From Ornithodoros turicata (lineage: Eukaryota; Arthropoda; Arachnida; Ixodida; Argasidae), in NCBI RefSeq assembly GCF_037126465.1, contig NC_088203.1:82026668-82090667 (forward strand): a stretch of DNA of 64,000 bases, read 5' to 3'. The position numbers were made by a program, and so were the translations under genes. Of the stretch, positions 51,812 through 62,839 are shown one piece after another (position 1 is the first letter of the stretch; the number at the start of each line of letters is the position of its first letter). The notes under the pieces were generated by a model that saw only the letters and a program-made list of their open reading frames with translations, was not told the origin of the DNA and did not search any database.

Positions 51812-51990
51812 AAAGATGGAAGTCACTGAAAAGGTTAGCCAGCTGTAGGACACGAACCCACATCTTCTCGATTACCGGTCCAGAGCTCTACCAGTGACTT
51901 CCTTTTCGGTGAACCTTTTCAGTGACTTCCATCTTTGTATGGATTTGTCCTTTCTATGTGTTCCAGCCTCAGAACATCAATTTCTCATGT
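51812..51990. mobile_element. Two SINE pieces tail-to-tail forming a 25-bp perfect inverted repeat
   Basis: 51812-51836 and 51912-51936 are exact reverse complements (AAAGATGGAAGTCACTGAAA plus AGGTT). Between them, the minus strand reads a tRNA-like head: GTCACTGGTAGAGCTCTGGA, GGTAATCGAGAAG and the B box GTGGGTTCGTGTCC. After the second arm, the plus strand carries CTATGTGTTCCAGCCTCAGA, the family tail. So a minus-strand head-and-body meets a plus-strand body-and-tail. A similar head-minus/tail-plus layout appears at 24715-24960. Confidence 0.75.
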
Positions 51991-51999
51991 CAAACTCTA

Positions 52000-52310
52000 C
52001 TGCGTTTTTCACCTCATTCTCAGCGCCTTCATTCTTTAGTCCTGCTTGATGCCCTGGCGGGTGCCCATGCCCTGGTGAGTCCGTCGCTGGCGGCGTAAAT
52101 GAGTGCCAAACTTGGGCGTTTCCCGTCTATAGTGATTCGTTTACAAGAGAGTAATGACATGTTTCGTTTCGGAAGACGCTCAACCCGCAGATGGGCACAT
52201 ATCCTGCTTCACAGCTCCCGCTACACTCTTTAGCGATGTTACCTTCGAGCTGCATTACAGCGACTGGACCAGCTTCCATCCGATCTGAACAAGCTGTTAG
52301 GAGAATGGCC
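52000..52310. other. Unassigned sequence
   Basis: CCCTGGCGGGTGCCCATG/GCCCTGGTGAG words repeat near 52050-52080. Nothing else recognised. Confidence 0.35.
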
Positions 52311-52312
52311 AG

Positions 52313-52905
52313 TTGAGCTAAGGCGGCGAGCAGAGTTCGAGGAAACTTATTACAAGTAAGTCATTACTGTAACTAAGTTCATTTTTTGGTAACTTGTAAC
52401 TTAACTCGCTACGTTTGCGCCGTGGTAACTGTCAGAGGAACTCGTTTCTTTTTCAGGCCAAGTTACTTTTAATTCGCTTTTCACTCACATCCACTAATTT
52501 CCTTGCTTTCTCTCCGGTGCTTTCATGGCATTTTATGCCATAAAACGTTATATTCAATCAATGACAGTATTCTATTCAGGAAGTAAGAACCGCTGCCATT
52601 GAAATGAAGCTGAACCATTGTGCGCCCGCAGGGGACAAGATGCAAAGCGTTCGAATTGTTGGACATAAGCGAAAACTCAACGCAAGCAACTCAAGGTCGA
52701 ACTCAACTGCTCACGCGCGCTGCACCCGTGTAGTGCTATTTTGTGTCCGAAGTAACTTGGGAGTAACTCGTTCTTTTTTTAAGTAACTCCGTAACTGTGA
52801 GTTACATTTCAGGCTGAAGAACTTCGTTATTAACTTAGTTACATTTTTCACATGGTAACCTAACTCGCAACGAGTTCTTTTTGACGGGTAACTTCTCGAT
52901 CTATG
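52313..52905. repeat. GTAACTT-rich MITE-like repeat
   Basis: GTAACTT/AAGTTAC/AACTCGTT words occur in both orientations at both ends (52335-52470 and 52750-52895). GGCGGCGAGC occurs at both extremes (52321 and 52906). Related words recur at 59155-59275 and 60840-60930. The ends cannot be set exactly. Confidence 0.5.
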
Positions 52906-53277
52906 GCGGCGAGCGACCTGAGCCTTGCTGAAATTTCTCAATGAGATCGTGGCTTCTTACATATATTAATAGCTTTGCATTTCTCTCCCTCTTTCACACG
53001 CAAACACATATGCACACAATCATGGCCACATTCGTTCCCTCTAAGCGACTTGGAGTAGCCTGCCCCTCGGTTGCAGGGGCAAAACATCTAAATAATTTTC
53101 TCTACACCTTACCTCACATCACCCTGAACTCCCAAGTATGTGCGGTTCCTTGAAGACATCTTAGCGGTGACGTTCACACATCTATAGTGATGTGACCATC
53201 TCATCCTGTGAAACGAACTTCAGGACATAGACGTTGAATACGTGAACCTCAATACAAATATTTCATCTTCCCAGGCA

Positions 53278-53420
53278 GCAGCCTCAATGGCGAAGTAGGT
53301 GACGTGTCCCTCAGCTACTCCTGACTGAGGTTGGGGGCTCGAATGTCGTCGGGGACTCCAGCAAGATGGTTTTAGGGTTCATGGTCATTGTGGTCTCACG
53401 ACAGAAAGCAGGCACAGTTA
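53278..53420 (+). mobile_element. Possible tRNA-derived SINE
   Basis: CAATGGCGAAGTAGGTGACG resembles an A-box region and GGGGGCTCGAATGTCG a degenerate B box about 50 bp later. The 3' part does not match the other SINE families here. Weakly supported. Confidence 0.3.
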
Positions 53421-53429
53421 ACATTGCAG

Positions 53430-53795
53430 ATAGGCACGACCTGAAAACTCTCCACATACACTTTTGATATTTTCCCTTTATGTCACAGTACGACAAGCAT
53501 TCCTGCATTCAGCGGTTACAATTACCTGTGCATTTTATGTTCTATGTACATAGCCGAGTAAACCAAGTGGTGCAAATGTGTCCATTTTAGTACACAGAGT
53601 AGGCGTTTCACGGTCAGAAGGTGGGTTTCTTTCGTATTTTAAGACAGATATCTCTAAATCTGGAAAGCGTTCTGTACATGGCGGCATACTTTCTTCAAGG
53701 GGAAATGGGACACGTCTTTGGAGTAGTTTTGGGAACCTGTGCAGTTTTCCGAAGGGCTCAGGGGAGTAACGCTAGCAATTTTAAGTTGTCCTCTA
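53430..53795. other. Unassigned sequence
   Basis: No domain or repeat ends recognised. Confidence 0.35.
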
Positions 53796-53799
53796 GTAT

Positions 53800-54243
53800 T
53801 CAGCGAGCGGCCAAGTCAAAGTTGTTTCTCGCGTGGTATTGGCGGCATTCCGCCACGGATGGTGCAGGGAGCGTCGCTGGAAGAGTTATCTTTCCTTTCC
53901 TAGTCTTAGCTTTGTGATATTTGCAACGTTCAAGTTTGTGAAGCTCATCCAAGGTACTGGAAAGTTGGATGCATGTGTTCACCAAGTGTCTTTGTGAAGT
54001 GTTTGTCAACCTGGTCGTCGAGTGAGTCATAGATGACCCGTCGTATAGATCCCGAACTTTTAACGCTGGCCACTGTGATATCGAATAGTTATGATCATCA
54101 CAGCACCATGGAGAGGAGAATAAATTCTGGGAATGAACGAATGAGACTGGGTGGTTCCTCAATACCCTACAATACGGTATGAGACACCACGGCTGCCTCG
54201 AAAAGCCTCCGGCCCGTAGCGTTGGGTGCGACCTTCTGTTCAT
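53800..54243 (-). CDS. Hypothetical 147-residue ORF
   Basis: True ATG at 54241-54243 (CAT on the plus strand) and a stop just left of 53803. The product is basic and Ser/Thr-rich: MNRRSHPTLRAG at the start, LTNTSQRHLVNTCIQLSSTL in the middle, AECRQYHARNNFDLAAR at the end. No signal peptide, membrane segment or domain is recognised. A CTCTCCATGGTGCTGTGATG stretch resembles untranslated transposon sequence more than coding. It could be chance. Confidence 0.15.
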   Translation of the reverse strand: MNRRSHPTLRAGGFSRQPWCLIPYCRVLRNHPVSFVHSQNLFSSPWCCDDHNYSISQWPALKVRDLYDGSSMTHSTTRLTNTSQRHLVNTCIQLSSTLDELHKLERCKYHKAKTRKGKITLPATLPAPSVAECRQYHARNNFDLAAR

Positions 54244-54639
54244 TGCGTTGTTTTAGAGTTTTACATTTAAAGTGGTCCACTTGGCAGAGTCTGGATTTAT
54301 AAGACGAAATCTGTGTGTACGGCCGCTCTCCAAATGTCAGTGGTGCCTCCGCTTGTTCCCCTGCCGCGCCAGTGTTTTGCAGGGCGACGATACAGGCGCA
54401 GTCCTCCCAAGTTTAAGGATGCGCGCAACGAACGCACTAATCCGATCTTATGAACGTTAGAAGAGTCACAGCACAGTGAGGGCATTATCAAAGCGGGAAC
54501 GAGATAAGGTTTACAAGAACAGAATATTCCCCGTTCATCGAGAATTATAATCGGAACAAAGCTGTTTCTGTTTTATAGCGACAGCTGTTAATGGCTCAAT
54601 TCCGTGAAGATCCTGTCCTGCTCGTCGCGTCGCCGAAAA

Positions 54640-54815
54640 CCCAGCGAGATGAAGCGAAGAAACGAGCTAATTTACAGCTACAGTTGTTATCTCGTTTCTC
54701 GTTGATCTCCAATCTTGGTGTCTCCGACGGGATGGTAAACGGAGCCACCGCCGTCCTAAAGCACGTCGACCTTGACGAAGAGGGTCTATCGATCCGCGTC
54801 TGGCGTTACTTGTAA
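54640..54815 (+). pseudogene. PIF1/Helitron-type helicase scrap
   Basis: The frame ending at TAA 54813-54815 encodes FSLISNLGVSDGMVNGATAV, followed by LKHVDLDEEGLSIRVWRYL. The pattern N(I/L)xVSDGxVNGAxGVL, followed by an RVW segment, is typical of the late motif region of PIF1-like helicases, including those carried by Helitron transposons. Only about 40 residues match; upstream residues (AKKRANLQLQLLSR) are plausible but not diagnostic. No Helitron terminus was found nearby. A host PIF1 pseudogene is possible. Confidence 0.5.
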
Positions 54816-54819
54816 GGAG

Positions 54820-56535
54820 ACACCACGTGCACATAAACAACTCTGTCGCTGTCGTTGATTTGATACCACTGTACATCATATCTGCCAGTTTCTTTTTCTT
54901 TTTTGTACAGGCTTTTCAAATTTTGTTGATTCAGACTCTGTGCTTCGCATTATATTCGGCGCACTAACTGTTGATGCCCGCCTGCGAAAAATCAATTTCT
55001 CCAACCACTGACTCACCCAAAATACGTCCTGCTTCGCATGTAACATGGTACTTTCCCAAGCAGTACACGCACCACGAGAGATGTTCGATATCACACAATT
55101 ACACGCCAGCGCATCAAAGAAATAGAATGAGCACGCCGACACCTAAATCGACCACCCACCGATTGCTTCGAGCCCATTCCTCCAAGCAGACCGAGAACAC
55201 AACACCCATTAATCACCGCGCTGATTATGCACGTTCCGTCTGCGTTTACATTGGCCTATAAGAGACGACAGATGTTCCTGACGCCGCGCAAATAAACGCT
55301 ACACAAACCTAGGCAGGGACGACGTCGATTAGAACAATAGTGGGGCCTTCAGAAGAAAAATCACGGACGTTAACGCCAAGCGACGTACGACGCGATACGA
55401 TAATTCGATCGCACGCGTACTTCATTCCTGAAAGACGTACAATAAGAAGAACAAAATCCGCAAGACCTCAACTCAAAACCAATTTAAAGCATCGACCACC
55501 CCCTACTTCCCATTTTTTTTTTCGAGCAAGTTCATTAGAAACAATGAGGAAATAGCCTTAGGATGACGCGTGCTGCTACTTAGATAGCAAGCAGTTTTTC
55601 GTCATTGATGAGAAAAGGGGAAATATCAGGAAAAAATAATATAATTCAGTCACGTGGCAGCGTTTTTAGGGCGCCTTTTTCCATCTTCTTTCTTTTTGTT
55701 TTTCTTTTTTTTCCTTTTCTAAGGGAAGAGGCAGACAATCGACCTGCTCTGCCAGCATATACGGAAGTTGATAAGATGCAAGGATGACTAATAGGGACAG
55801 GAAAGGACGCATTTTTCGTGCCTCTTTTCAGGCACGAAAGAGCGTGAATGAGCGCGTGTTTCGGGAAGAGGTATTCCCGAATCAATGGCGAGGCATCGAT
55901 AAAGACGTTTGAGGAAAGCGACACAGATACCTTTAGCGTCATCTACACGGACTTCTGCACGGCCGATTGCGAACGAAATCAAGGATATTGAATGCGTGTC
56001 TGCTTTGATGCGGTTCCTCGCCCGGTAGTGGGCGCAGTGAAAAGAAACCGCGTGCTCGTTGTGCAGAGAACGACAGGGGGAGGAGGGAGAAGCATTGTTG
56101 TCAGCACAGACTATCAAGCGACTTCCTCGAGTGTCAAAGAAGAACAGCGCGATGGGCTCTCAAAAGAAATATTTGCGGGGTAGCAGACTTCTTGTAGGCA
56201 TCGCTAGGGGTTTTGTCGTGCATTTTGTGCCACGCAGCCGGCACTGTAGGTGGGAAGGGAGCAAGTTCGGCAATGATGAGCCGAGACTCTACCAGCAGCA
56301 GTCACGATAATCTGTGGCCCTATGTCGCCACACAAGAATGACCATAAACGCATGTTGAGCTCTAGCTCTAACGTATGTTAAAGTCTCAGCAGAGAGCGTC
56401 CCGTACTTAACGTTCTTCGCGGACGACGGTGTGTCTAAGCAACTTGCACCATGCAGCAAGTTGTTGACGCCTTAGACCGGGTTCGTAACCCCGGGATTAG
56501 AAAATGGATTCGTTGCCAGTCGGGCCGGTCATGTC
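54820..56535. other. Unassigned sequence, 1.7 kb
   Basis: No recognised coding or RNA gene. T-rich tract at 55680-55720. Short frames have no motif. Confidence 0.35.
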
Positions 56536-56541
56536 AAAGTA

Positions 56542-57345
56542 CAGTCGCGCCTCGTTAATATGGACCCCGTTAATATGGACAACTCGAATTATGGACGATT
56601 TTTGTGACGACCAAACTTTTTCAATGCATTTTTGTCTCCTTTAATATGAAAACTCGCTTTTCGGACAATAGACGGTCCAGCACTGTACAAACCATACGTA
56701 GTCTATGTATTTTTGTCTCGTTATTATGGACAGTACCGATGTGGAGGGCAAGCCTCTCCCCACATTCTACGGGATAATTTTATGACATTAATAAGGTAGG
56801 ACGTTCCGTGGCGTATAGGGAGCTAGTCCTCCCCTTTGCAACTACCCACAAGAACTATAAGAGGAAAGGAGGTTATTTGCGCTCATGAAAGGCCTGGAAA
56901 ATCCTGTATGACGTCATGACTGCTCCAAACACGTCCACGGGCAAATGATCCTAGTGCAAGAAGCTGTGCCTTTAGTTAAACATATTGCAGTCGCTGGGTA
57001 GCTTGCGAGAACAGAGGCAGTACAGTTGTCAAGGGAAGTTGTCAGGCTCTGGCGTCGATGACTTCAGCAACATCAAGCCAACGGTTATGTCTACTATGGC
57101 TCAAGCGGCACTACGGACGGCACTTAAATCATTTGAGGACAATGAGCAGCAGACTATACGTATTGCAAACGTTTTGCTAATGTGCAACGAAGTATACCTT
57201 CAACCAGGCACTAATTAGGGAATTTTTTCCAATAAACCTTCAGCATTGCTTTTGTTACTTCCCTGGTATTAGATAATATGGACGATTCGCTTTATGGGCG
57301 ATTTTAGTTGGGGACCAAAGTGTCCATATTAATGTGGGATGGCTG
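56542..57345. mobile_element. pogo/Tigger-like element, internally deleted (804 bp)
   Basis: The left end CAGTCGCGCCTCGTTAATAT and the right end (complement CAGCCATCCCACATTAATAT) are diverged TIRs. TA flanks both (56540-56541, 57346-57347). The CAGTCG...CTCG/TTAATATGGAC terminus and the repeated ATATGGAC subterminal words are typical of the pogo/Tigger branch of Tc1/mariner. Autonomous members are about 2-3 kb, so most of the transposase is missing. Confidence 0.85.
56985..57218 (+). pseudogene. Possible C-terminal remnant of pogo-type transposase
   Basis: A short frame inside the pogo-like element reads VDDFSNIKPTVMSTMAQAAL and ALKSFEDNEQQTIRIANVLL, ending QPGTN at a TAG. Position and composition fit the region after the DDE domain in Tigger-type transposases, but no catalytic residue is present. 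The assignment rests on context. Confidence 0.4.
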
Positions 57346-57349
57346 TATT

Positions 57350-58640
57350 GTCCTGTCTGATATAAAAATAAGTACCATGTTGGAGCGTGATCTTCTTACC
57401 CTTCTCCGTGAATAGAGCGCTACGGAATGGCGCAACGACTCTATGGGTCTAACCAAAAAGTGTGAGATGTCAGAAACATGCACATCAACTGGCGCAGAAC
57501 CGCTCGTATTTAATCGGAGAAGACAGATACAAGAAATAGTACATATACAACGGTAGAAGAGTAGACAGAGCGTCGTCACGAGATGTGTACAAGTCAAACT
57601 CCATCGTCGGCGCTCTCAATTATCTCGATGTTCTGTAAATAATAATTGGGAATAGATTTCCACGATGTTCTGCCTGCTCTTCACCACATATAATTTTGCA
57701 ATTAAATGATCGGTTAATAAGTGCATTACTAGACACCTTTACTTCACAAGGTAATCCGCCAGCGTCAACGGACACCGACCCTACTTATATAAATACGTAC
57801 TCATTTCGGCTTTTATTTGTTGTTGAGATTTTCCACAACGAAGTGATACTTAAACGCCGCTCAACGTGAATGGCTCTTCAGCAGTGCCCCTCTGCTTTGT
57901 TTTTTGTTCTTTTTTTTTTTTGCTAAAAGTCTCAGTAGCCTTAGCTATCCACGAAAAAAGAAGAAAAAGACACGAGCTAGGACAAGCGTACATGTCAGAA
58001 GGAACACAAAAGCCGCCACACTGCGACGCCTGGCGGCTGTTTGTGGAAGCGTCTTGGGGTAGATGTAGCGAAAAGCAATACTCGCTCTCTGTGCCCTGGG
58101 GAAAAATGGAGCGAATGCGGCACAAGTATTTCTAAGGTATACAGAGCAGAATGAAGGAGACTTGAATCTTCTTTGCGGATATTGTTGTCTACCGATCTTT
58201 TCTTTTGATAGTCTGTCTCCCTTTTTTATTTTTTTTCCCCTAGCGTGAATTTGTAAGACGGAGGATTTTCGCCCGTGATGCGCGAGGCAGATTGTCATCG
58301 ACGGGCTTCATTTTATTTTATTCTGGTTTGCGAAAACCTCGCGCCAGTGCAGAGTGATGGCACAGAATTCGTACACTGCACCGGTCATGGGTGAGTTGCT
58401 CGATAGAGCAGGCAAACCGCTCGGAAATATCATGCCCTCACCACCTACTCAAACGAAGTAAATAAGTTGCAGTTACAGTTAACTCGAGAGAAAAAAAAAA
58501 TCAGTGGCGATTTAGCAGTAAATGCGAGAGAAATGCGTTAGCATTAAGAGCCTTTTCCGGGGCATACTTGACTTCCAGGTGTCCACTTCTAGTCTACCCC
58601 CGACTTCCGGTTGTCCACTTCCCATCTATACTTCACTTCG
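57350..58640. other. Unassigned sequence, 1.3 kb
   Basis: T-rich tract at 57897-57920 and A-run at 58489-58500. Short repeated GACTTCC(A/G)G(G/T)TGTCCACTTC words at 58570-58625. No gene recognised. Confidence 0.35.
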
Positions 58641-58654
58641 CATTCGACACTTTC

Positions 58655-59280
58655 AATTAGTATATCTAATTATAGTCCATTTAATTAACCTTTAATTAGT
58701 CTCAATTACTTTTAATTGCCCCTTAGTGGCTGAAGGTAACCGCAGGTAAGCTAAAGGTAAGCTTGAAGTTCATTTAGTTCAATTTAATTATGATTACCTG
58801 TTTTAATTTCCCTTTGATTGACGTTAATTACTTTTAATTACATTTAATTACCTGCGGTTACCTTCGGTAATATTTAATTTCATTTAATCTTACTTCATTT
58901 ATCTTACTTATAGCATATATCTTACATTCATTACCTTCTCTTGCTTTATTTACCTTTAATTTACTCTTACCTCTTACTCTTAATTACCTTCAACTGCTTC
59001 AATTTCATATCATTTACATTTACCCCTTTATCTCCCCTTGACATCTCCATTTATACTTCCGCCACGGTGAGGCTTCACCATCTCATGCACACACCACACT
59101 CAGACACACGTACATACAGCTTTTTCCGCTTTGACGCTCCTAATGCTAACGTATTAATAGGTTACTGTTACAGTTACTCTTTTTGAAATGCAACTATTGT
59201 TACAGCTTCAGTTTCTGCATTAAAGTTACTGCTATACTTACAGTTACACTTCGAAAGCCTGAATAACTGTAACCGAAAAA
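58655..59280. repeat. AT-rich TTAATTAC and GTTACAGTTACT word arrays
   Basis: 58655-58990 is dense in TTTAATTA/AATTACCT words with no fixed period. 59155-59275 is dense in GTTACTGTTACAGTTACT words. Both look like degenerate simple repeats or eroded MITE ends. Confidence 0.6.
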
Positions 59281-59659
59281 AAAAATATTGTTTTAGCGTT
59301 TGTACTAGAGCGCTGCACGGGCCGCATTCTTAGTACCAGGCCGGCACGAGCCCGACCTCACTTTGATTTACCGGCCCGAGAACGACCCGGACCAGGCCCG
59401 AGCGTTTCTAAGTTTCTCGGCCCAAGTCCGGCAGAGCCCGAGAAATTTATAGGCTACTCGGTCAGGCCCAGTGTATCAGGCTGTAAAATTTGACCGTGGC
59501 TAACTAACAGAGGGGTAACACAGGATCGATGCCGACCTAGGCCCGGCAATGAACGGGCACGGGCCCACAATGGTCAAACCCGAGCGCAGCTCAACCCAGC
59601 AAAGAGAAAGTTTGGAGGGGCGGGGCCGGGCTCGGGTTATGGTACACTCTTAAAACAGA

Positions 59660-60145
59660 GGTGGTGGTGGTGGTGGTGGTGGTGGTGATGAAACCGGGTT
59701 GCCGTTGTTGGCCTCACGTATGTGGGCTGCGTCACGACTGTAGCCAGGATGAGATGAGATGAAGTGATGACAGGTGAAGGAATGATGACGACCGAAAGTT
59801 AAGATCTAGGGCAGTCACTGCAAAGTTGCCGAGATGTCCGAGCAGTACTCATAGCCTTTGAGCGAAGCCAGATTCCTGGAGAAAGCAGACGAGGCTGCGA
59901 ATTTTGGAGTGTCTTTCCGTGAAAGAGCCTCTGGGATGTAGGACATCATCCACCGTACAATTCCTGCAGTAGCCAAGGTATTTCTCCAGCACCGCAGCAT
60001 ATGCACAGCAATGCAGTAGGATGTGCTCAATAGTTTCAATTTGCTGACAATGTATGCAGTTTGCGTTGTCTAGAAAGCCAATCTTGAATAATTGTGATTT
60101 AGTGAAAGCGCTTCTTGTTCGCAACCTGAAGAGCAGGGTTTGTGT
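59660..60145 (-). pseudogene. LINE 3' end (zinc knuckle, UTR, GGT tail), minus strand
   Basis: From about 60140 the minus strand reads LLFRLRTRSAFTKSQLFKIG, C-x2-C-x8-H-x4-C (CIHCQQIETIEHILLHC), VLHPRGSFTERHSKI and the end LVCFLQESGFAQRL, with the stop just below 59852. This is the same post-RNase H architecture as the other LINE ends but a more diverged family. The 3' UTR (59850-59690) contains CAGTCGTGACGCAGCCCAC and GAGGCCAACAACGGCAACCC, and ends in (CACC)n (GGT repeats at 59660-59687 on the plus strand). That tail is the one shared with SINEs here. Confidence 0.88.
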
Positions 60146-60196
60146 ACTGCGGGAAAGTCATTTCAGCGGGAGATCAAGTCGATGATCGTAAAACCG

Positions 60197-60245
60197 GGGG
60201 GGGGGGGGGGGGGGGGTCGAGGTAGCTTGCCGTTGTTGGCCGCAC
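60197..60245. repeat. Poly(G) run next to a LINE/SINE tail scrap
   Basis: About 20 G (60197-60216), then GAGGTAGCTTGCCGTTGTTG and GCC, which is the complement of the shared 3' tail (GGCCAACAACGGCAAG). Confidence 0.6.
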
Positions 60246-60609
60246 TCGTAAAACAGAACTTCACCGCATGGCACGCTCCTAGCCAACCATCATCTCGAAT
60301 GACATCGAATGAAAACGGGAGGCGGAGCCTTTTTTAGCCTGGACTTAGGCAGTTCATAATTGTCACAAAAATGGCGTACGCCTCTCGTTTCCAGCAAATC
60401 AGGGGTGAGAACGTTGTCATTCGGGATGATGGTTGGCTAGGAGCGTGCTATGTGTTGAAACTCATTTTTAAGAGTGTTATGCTCGGGCATGCCCGATATT
60501 AGGGTATACCCGGGTAGGTAGGGTATGGTAGGTAGGTAGGGTATGCCCGATACTAGGGTAGGGTATATTAGGGTACGCCCGAGCCCGTGCAGTGCTCTAG
60601 TTTATACTA

Positions 60610-61170
60610 TCCAATCATAGTTGTACCGTGTTATAAACAGAGGATTTCCTATGGGCCCTAAGAGCTCGGCGGGAATTCATACAGCACGGTGCGAGCAAAG
60701 TGTTCCTGCATCAGTATGAGATGGGATTGGAATTGCTTATGAATTGAATTGAAATTAATTGAAAAAATGATAAAAACGATGCTACAGAACTGATGCGTGG
60801 AAAATATTGCAATACCTGAGTCACTTCAACACGGCAACTACTTACAGAATTTACAAGTTTCTTTTTCTAGAAAAGTGACTAGTTACTTGCAAAAAGTAGC
60901 TACTCCCGGTTACAAGCTACTCGTAACTATACCGAACACCGTCTGACCACTTGCGGCTTGTTGCAGCATTGTAAAGAGTTGTATTGAACCATTGTAGGAA
61001 GAAGCCCTTATATGTTATTCGCGTCTCTTTAAAATATGGTTTTTTTAATGACACTGCAATACAAGAGACTTTTGAAAACAACGTCCAGTAACCAGCATCA
61101 GACTGACACGTAGTACCTAGAAACTATATTATTTCCTGGCTGTTTCAGCTTTTAATAAGAAAACAAAATG
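60610..61170. other. Unassigned sequence
   Basis: 60840-60930 has AGTTACTTGC/GTAACT words like 52313-52905. Nothing else recognised. Confidence 0.35.
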
Positions 61171-61173
61171 CTC

Positions 61174-61266
61174 ATAAGCTTCACTTGGTTCATTTGGGTA
61201 CAAGACTTCATGTAGAGTAATAAACTTTTTTAATAAGCTTGTACCCGAATAACCCAAGTGAAGCTT
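61174..61266. repeat. Fold-back MITE, ~30-bp arms
   Basis: ATAAGCTTCACTTGGTTCAT...TTGGGTACAAG (61174-61204) pairs with CTTGTACCCGAATAACCCAA...GTGAAGCTT (61238-61266). The central part is AT-rich (AATAAACTTTTTTAATAAG). Confidence 0.8.
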
Positions 61267-61269
61267 CAG

Positions 61270-62220
61270 TGTTCATTTTTATTGTTGCTTGTGACCATAT
61301 CTACCAGACTTGAGCTTTTGAGACTCCTCGTTGTTTCAATGATGCAGGAAATCCAGAAGTGAAGCCTTCTCTAATATACACAAGTTTTCTTCTAGTATAC
61401 TACATGGACCTGAAGAAAGGTAGCCCACTACATGAGAGCTTGTGCATATTAAAGACGTCTTCACTGTTAGACGGCTGGCTGTATTCTTCACTTCCCTCTG
61501 TTTGTTTCAATGCTGGACGAGCTTCCGGAAAGCGTGCTTCTCTGCAGTTAGACTTTGCATGTGGCAGAGCCAACTTTCCGGATGGAGTAAACGGGTTATT
61601 TAACGTGATGCACGATGTAATCTCAAGTGTGTAATCTGCATGAATACCTCTAATTTCCGGAGATCTAAGTAAACGCCTTCAGGTCGGGAGCCGGCGGTAT
61701 GTCGAGCAAAGGCTGTCCTCCCATAGATGTCGGTATGTCGGCAGGTATAGGAGATAAATACACCTGTGATTTTTTTTTTCCTATCGAAGAAGACGTAAGA
61801 TTTAAGATTTGTACATTCGTGTAAGACAGTGTTCAAGCTTTCTCATCACCATTCCACCATTCCCCCAGTAAGCTTTAGTTAACATTAGCAATGTAGTGCG
61901 AGATTAGCATTGCAGGTTCAGTTAAACAATTTAGTACAAGGAAAAGAAGGTTAAAATCTGGCCACGTTGGTTGTACGTACATTGCCAAAAGGTGGACGAA
62001 AGACGTATACATGTGTCGTTCCTTGTCTCGTCCTTCGTCCCTGTTTTAGGCCAAGCACTGGGGATTTTATCGCCTTTAGCAAAGTACAAGGAAAGACACG
62101 CTATCCTTAAGTATTACATGTTTTGAATTTCACCCCCCCCTTTTTTTTTTATAAGCCAGCAGGATGAGCGCAACTCGCTAGGCGGGTGTATGATTTTACA
62201 TTCCGTACATATCTTTGGAG
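61270..62220. other. Unassigned sequence
   Basis: No gene recognised. C-run followed by T-run at about 62133-62150. The plus-strand frame at 61359-61634 lacks an ATG start and any motif. Confidence 0.35.
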
Positions 62221-62227
62221 TACATTT

Positions 62228-62272
62228 TATTATTATTATTATTATTATTTTTATTTTTATTATTATTATTAG
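62228..62272. repeat. TTA microsatellite
   Basis: (TTA)n with a short TTTTTATTTTTA interruption. Confidence 0.9.
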
Positions 62273-62279
62273 ATAGCTT

Positions 62280-62835
62280 TAAAATAAGGCACCCGAGCGC
62301 ATCGTCAGCGAAAGAAATAAGGAGTTATGGCTGCGTACGCCGAGAACCCATGGCGTTTTGCGTCACTAGCGACTATTCTAAAGATTAGCATTGTAGAGAT
62401 AAAAAATGTATATATATCAATGCTAAAACTCTCTCGGTGACTCATTATTGCATTTCCCACATCACCGCCAGAAATGGGATATAGGGTATCGCCCGTAGCG
62501 ATGAAACTCTCCGATCATCATCATAATCAAACAAAGTTGTTATTGTCGTTTCTCTTTCGTACTGCGAATGTCCAAGTCAGAATCGCATTCCAACTACAGA
62601 AATACGAAATTAAGCATCGCTTCTAATAAGATTCACATAAGTATATACTTTTTATGCAAAGGGTGAAACCATACCAGTAGTTGAAACACAGGCAGCGACA
62701 ACAGCAACGAATAAGTTAGCGATAATGAATGGGGAAATTCGCCACGTAAGGCGCGGCCCACTTCCCCAAGGCACAATGGGGCAGGATTAGGTGTGTCCTG
62801 ATGATGAGGTGATGAACGATGCTAAATAGGGTCGA
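62280..62835. other. Unassigned sequence
   Basis: ATATATAT-containing and otherwise unremarkable. Confidence 0.3.
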
Positions 62836-62839
62836 TAGG

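Larger units (their letters stand above)
59644..60477. mobile_element. MITE nested in the hAT-like element, carrying a LINE end
   Basis: ACACTCTTAAAA at 59644 and TTTTAAGAGTGT ending at 60477 are inverted repeats. Outside them, TTATG occurs on both sides (59638-59642 and about 60477-60481), a possible target duplication. Inside, GCACGCTCCTAGCCAACCAT at 60271 pairs with ATGGTTGGCTAGGAGCGTGC at about 60429-60448, as long subterminal inverted repeats. A minus-strand LINE fragment occupies the left half. Confidence 0.7.
59306..60599. mobile_element. hAT-like nonautonomous element with 8-bp target duplication
   Basis: The ends TAGAGCGCTGCACGGG (59306-) and CCCGTGCAGTGCTCTA (to 60599) are 16-bp TIRs with one mismatch. 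They are flanked by GTTTGTAC (59298-59305) and GTTTATAC (60600-60607), an 8-bp duplication with one change. Eight-bp duplications and short TIRs are the hAT hallmark. Subterminal GCCCG/CGGGC words are abundant on both sides. No transposase. Its middle is filled by a second element (59644-60477), which explains the length. Confidence 0.88.
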
